Shown here: positions 13,699-14,893 of the stretch, one piece after another
How positions within the stretch are numbered: the stretch's first letter is position 1
Layout of the letters: every line of letters begins with the position of its first letter
From: Flavobacteriaceae bacterium UBA7684
Lineage (GTDB): Bacteria; Bacteroidota; Bacteroidia; Flavobacteriales; Flavobacteriaceae
Assembly: GCA_002482885.1 (NCBI GenBank)
Contig: DLGW01000013.1
Span: 1-14,893 of the forward strand
Length of the DNA: 14,893 bases
Direction of reading: 5' to 3'
Position numbers and translations under genes: made by a program
The notes under the pieces: generated by a model
Told to the model about the DNA's origin: nothing
Database searches by the model: none
What the model saw: only the letters and a program-made list of their open reading frames with translations

Positions 13699-14616
13699 AT
13701 GATTTCTTTACGAATTAAAGACGAAACTGCTCCGTTAATATCTGTTATTTTAGGTACCGCCGAAAGCAATGGTCCTACCCCAAAAGTAGAAGACGTTTAC
13801 GATCCTAAATCATTAGAACACGTTTGGGCAGGAACTTATCCGTTAGAATCAGATATGGTTTTGGAAATGGAAGCCTTTAAACAAGCCTTAGAAAAACATG
13901 GTGTAAAAGTTTACAGACCCGAAACAGTACCCAACTTTAATCAAATATTTACCCGAGACATTGGATTTGTGATTGAAGACTATTTTATTAAATCGAATAT
14001 TTTACCCGATCGAGAAAATGAATTAGATGCCATACAATATATTCTAAAGCAAATTCCTACGGAAAAAATTATTACTCCTCCTGTAGAAGTACACATTGAA
14101 GGCGGAGACGTTATGCTTTGGAACAACCACATTTTTATAGGAGTTTACAAAGGCGTAGATTACAAAAACTACATTACCGCACGTACCAACATGTACGGCG
14201 TTTCCTTTATCAAATCGCTTTTTCCTGATAAAAAAGTAAAGGAATTCGACCTAATCAAATCCAACACCGAAGCCCGAAACAACGCCTTACACTTAGACTG
14301 TTGTTTTCAGCCCGTAGGCACCAAACAAGCCATCATTTATAAAGAAGGTTTTAGAGACCTAGAAGACTACAAATACTTAGTGAACCTTTTTGGAAAAGAA
14401 AATCTATTTCACATTACCCAAGAAGAAATGTACAATATGTGCTCCAACGTATTTTCCATTGCGCCCAACGTGGTGGTTTCCGAAAAAAACTTCACCCGAT
14501 TAAATCAATGGCTTCAATCACAAGGTTTTATCGTAGAAACCATTCCTTACGCCGAAATAGCCAAACAAGAAGGTTTATTGCGTTGTTCTACGCTACCGTT
14601 AGAAAGAAGATATTAG
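13699..14616 (+). CDS. Arginine deiminase / dimethylargininase (DDAH) superfamily hydrolase
   Basis: The 305-residue protein has the guanidino-group modifying enzyme pattern: FTRD (84-87), HIEGGDV (132-138) with the substrate-binding acidic residue, ALHLD (196-200) with catalytic H198, and LLRCSTLPLER (293-303) with the nucleophile C296 close to the C-terminus. These enzymes hydrolyse or transfer the guanidinium group of arginine, methylated arginines, citrulline-type compounds or related substrates through a covalent Cys intermediate. The exact substrate is not readable. The length and cytoplasmic character suit a DDAH- or CtlX-like enzyme more than the roughly 400-residue arginine deiminase of the arginine-fermentation operon. 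It follows the membrane protein by 11 bp, and dispersed repeat copy B begins one base after its stop. Confidence 0.9.
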   Translation: MISLRIKDETAPLISVILGTAESNGPTPKVEDVYDPKSLEHVWAGTYPLESDMVLEMEAFKQALEKHGVKVYRPETVPNFNQIFTRDIGFVIEDYFIKSNILPDRENELDAIQYILKQIPTEKIITPPVEVHIEGGDVMLWNNHIFIGVYKGVDYKNYITARTNMYGVSFIKSLFPDKKVKEFDLIKSNTEARNNALHLDCCFQPVGTKQAIIYKEGFRDLEDYKYLVNLFGKENLFHITQEEMYNMCSNVFSIAPNVVVSEKNFTRLNQWLQSQGFIVETIPYAEIAKQEGLLRCSTLPLERRY

Positions 14617-14617
14617 T

Positions 14618-14715
14618 TTGGGCGTTTCCCTGCGGGTCAGGCCATTCGTTACAATCTTTTAGCCAAGCCAAAATTCGGGCTTGTCCAAAAGGATTTTCAC
14701 TGCTGTCCTTAACGC
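14618..14715 (-). repeat. Dispersed intergenic repeat, copy B
   Basis: Both ends match copy A exactly: TTGGGCGTTTCCCT (14618-14631) and CTGTCCTTAACGC (14703-14715). The centre forms its own hairpin, with CAAGCC (14664-14669) opposite GGCTTG (14678-14683), enclosed by AATCTTTT and AAAAGGATT (14653-14660, 14687-14695). The centres of A and B differ while the ends are conserved, as expected of a repeat family with a variable hairpin. Confidence 0.65.
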
Positions 14716-14770
14716 AAATCGTGTTTAGATTTAAGATATTAATCGTTAAATATTAGAATTTGAAAATGTT

Positions 14771-14801
14771 TTTGGTGATGTTAATATTTCGTATATTTTT
14801 G
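14771..14801 (+). promoter_or_regulatory. Bacteroidetes-type promoter for the gene at 14844
   Basis: TTTG (14771-14774), a 19-bp spacer and TATTTTTG (14794-14801) match the consensus exactly. Transcription should begin near 14807, giving a leader of about 37 nt. Confidence 0.75.
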
Positions 14802-14843
14802 AGTTGGCAGACAGCTTAAAGACAATACATAAACAGAAAAAAT

Positions 14844-14893
14844 ATGACGCTTTTATACATAATTATATTTGTAGTTTTAGGAATAGCGCTATT
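14844..14893 (+). CDS. Membrane protein, N-terminal fragment
   Basis: The ATG at 14844 opens a frame reading MTLLYIIIFVVLGIAL up to the window edge. Sixteen hydrophobic residues with no basic start suggest a membrane helix. No family can be named from this fragment. The strong promoter directly upstream supports a real gene. Confidence 0.55.
   Translation, partial: MTLLYIIIFVVLGIAL

Noticed and set aside
14439..14756. Plus-strand 105-residue frame overlapping the end of the DDAH-type gene
   Set aside because: It is an out-of-frame shadow that reads through dispersed repeat copy B.

Overview
The window looks like chromosomal DNA from a member of the Flavobacteriaceae, probably Flavobacterium or a close relative. 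The evidence is its high A+T content, lack of clear Shine-Dalgarno sites, several TTTG-N17-20-TAnnTTTG promoters of the Bacteroidetes type, a DUF4295 gene next to rpmB and rpmG, and family members that read as flavobacterial. Most of it is conserved housekeeping sequence. One accessory gene sits in a repeat-rich pocket.

Layout. Bases 1-58 (minus) hold only the N-terminus of a molybdopterin oxidoreductase of the nitrate reductase/formate dehydrogenase type. Its 252-bp upstream region carries repeated AAGTAT palindromes. A minus-strand operon then runs, in transcription order, miaA (tRNA modification), a membrane-anchored or secreted DNA/RNA non-specific endonuclease, a SUI1/YciH-like factor and ruvX. 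It starts from a canonical promoter at 2892-2920.

Bases 2900-5760 form the accessory pocket. A long plus-strand gene (3361-5331) encodes a 656-residue protein of unknown function with a C-terminal RNxxxH motif of HEPN type. It is flanked by intergenic repeats: a dispersed repeat copy and a roughly 130-bp imperfect inverted repeat on the left, and palindromes, a related repeat fragment and a strong terminator on the right. This is the best candidate here for something undescribed, possibly a single-gene phage defence or RNase-type toxin. No partner gene lies beside it.

From 5720 a plus-strand promoter leads into purL (large FGAM synthase), a fumarylacetoacetate hydrolase family enzyme, a histidine-phosphotransfer-like protein that appears to lack its phospho-acceptor histidine, and cinA. 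A separate promoter drives rpmB, rpmG and the 50-residue DUF4295 gene, which end at a terminator. ftsY, a small three-helix membrane protein and an arginine deiminase/DDAH-type hydrolase follow. A second copy of the dispersed repeat, a good promoter and the first codons of a membrane protein close the window.

Most genes act in purine synthesis, translation, tRNA modification, protein targeting or nucleotide repair. All identifications come from motif reading by eye; no database search was run.
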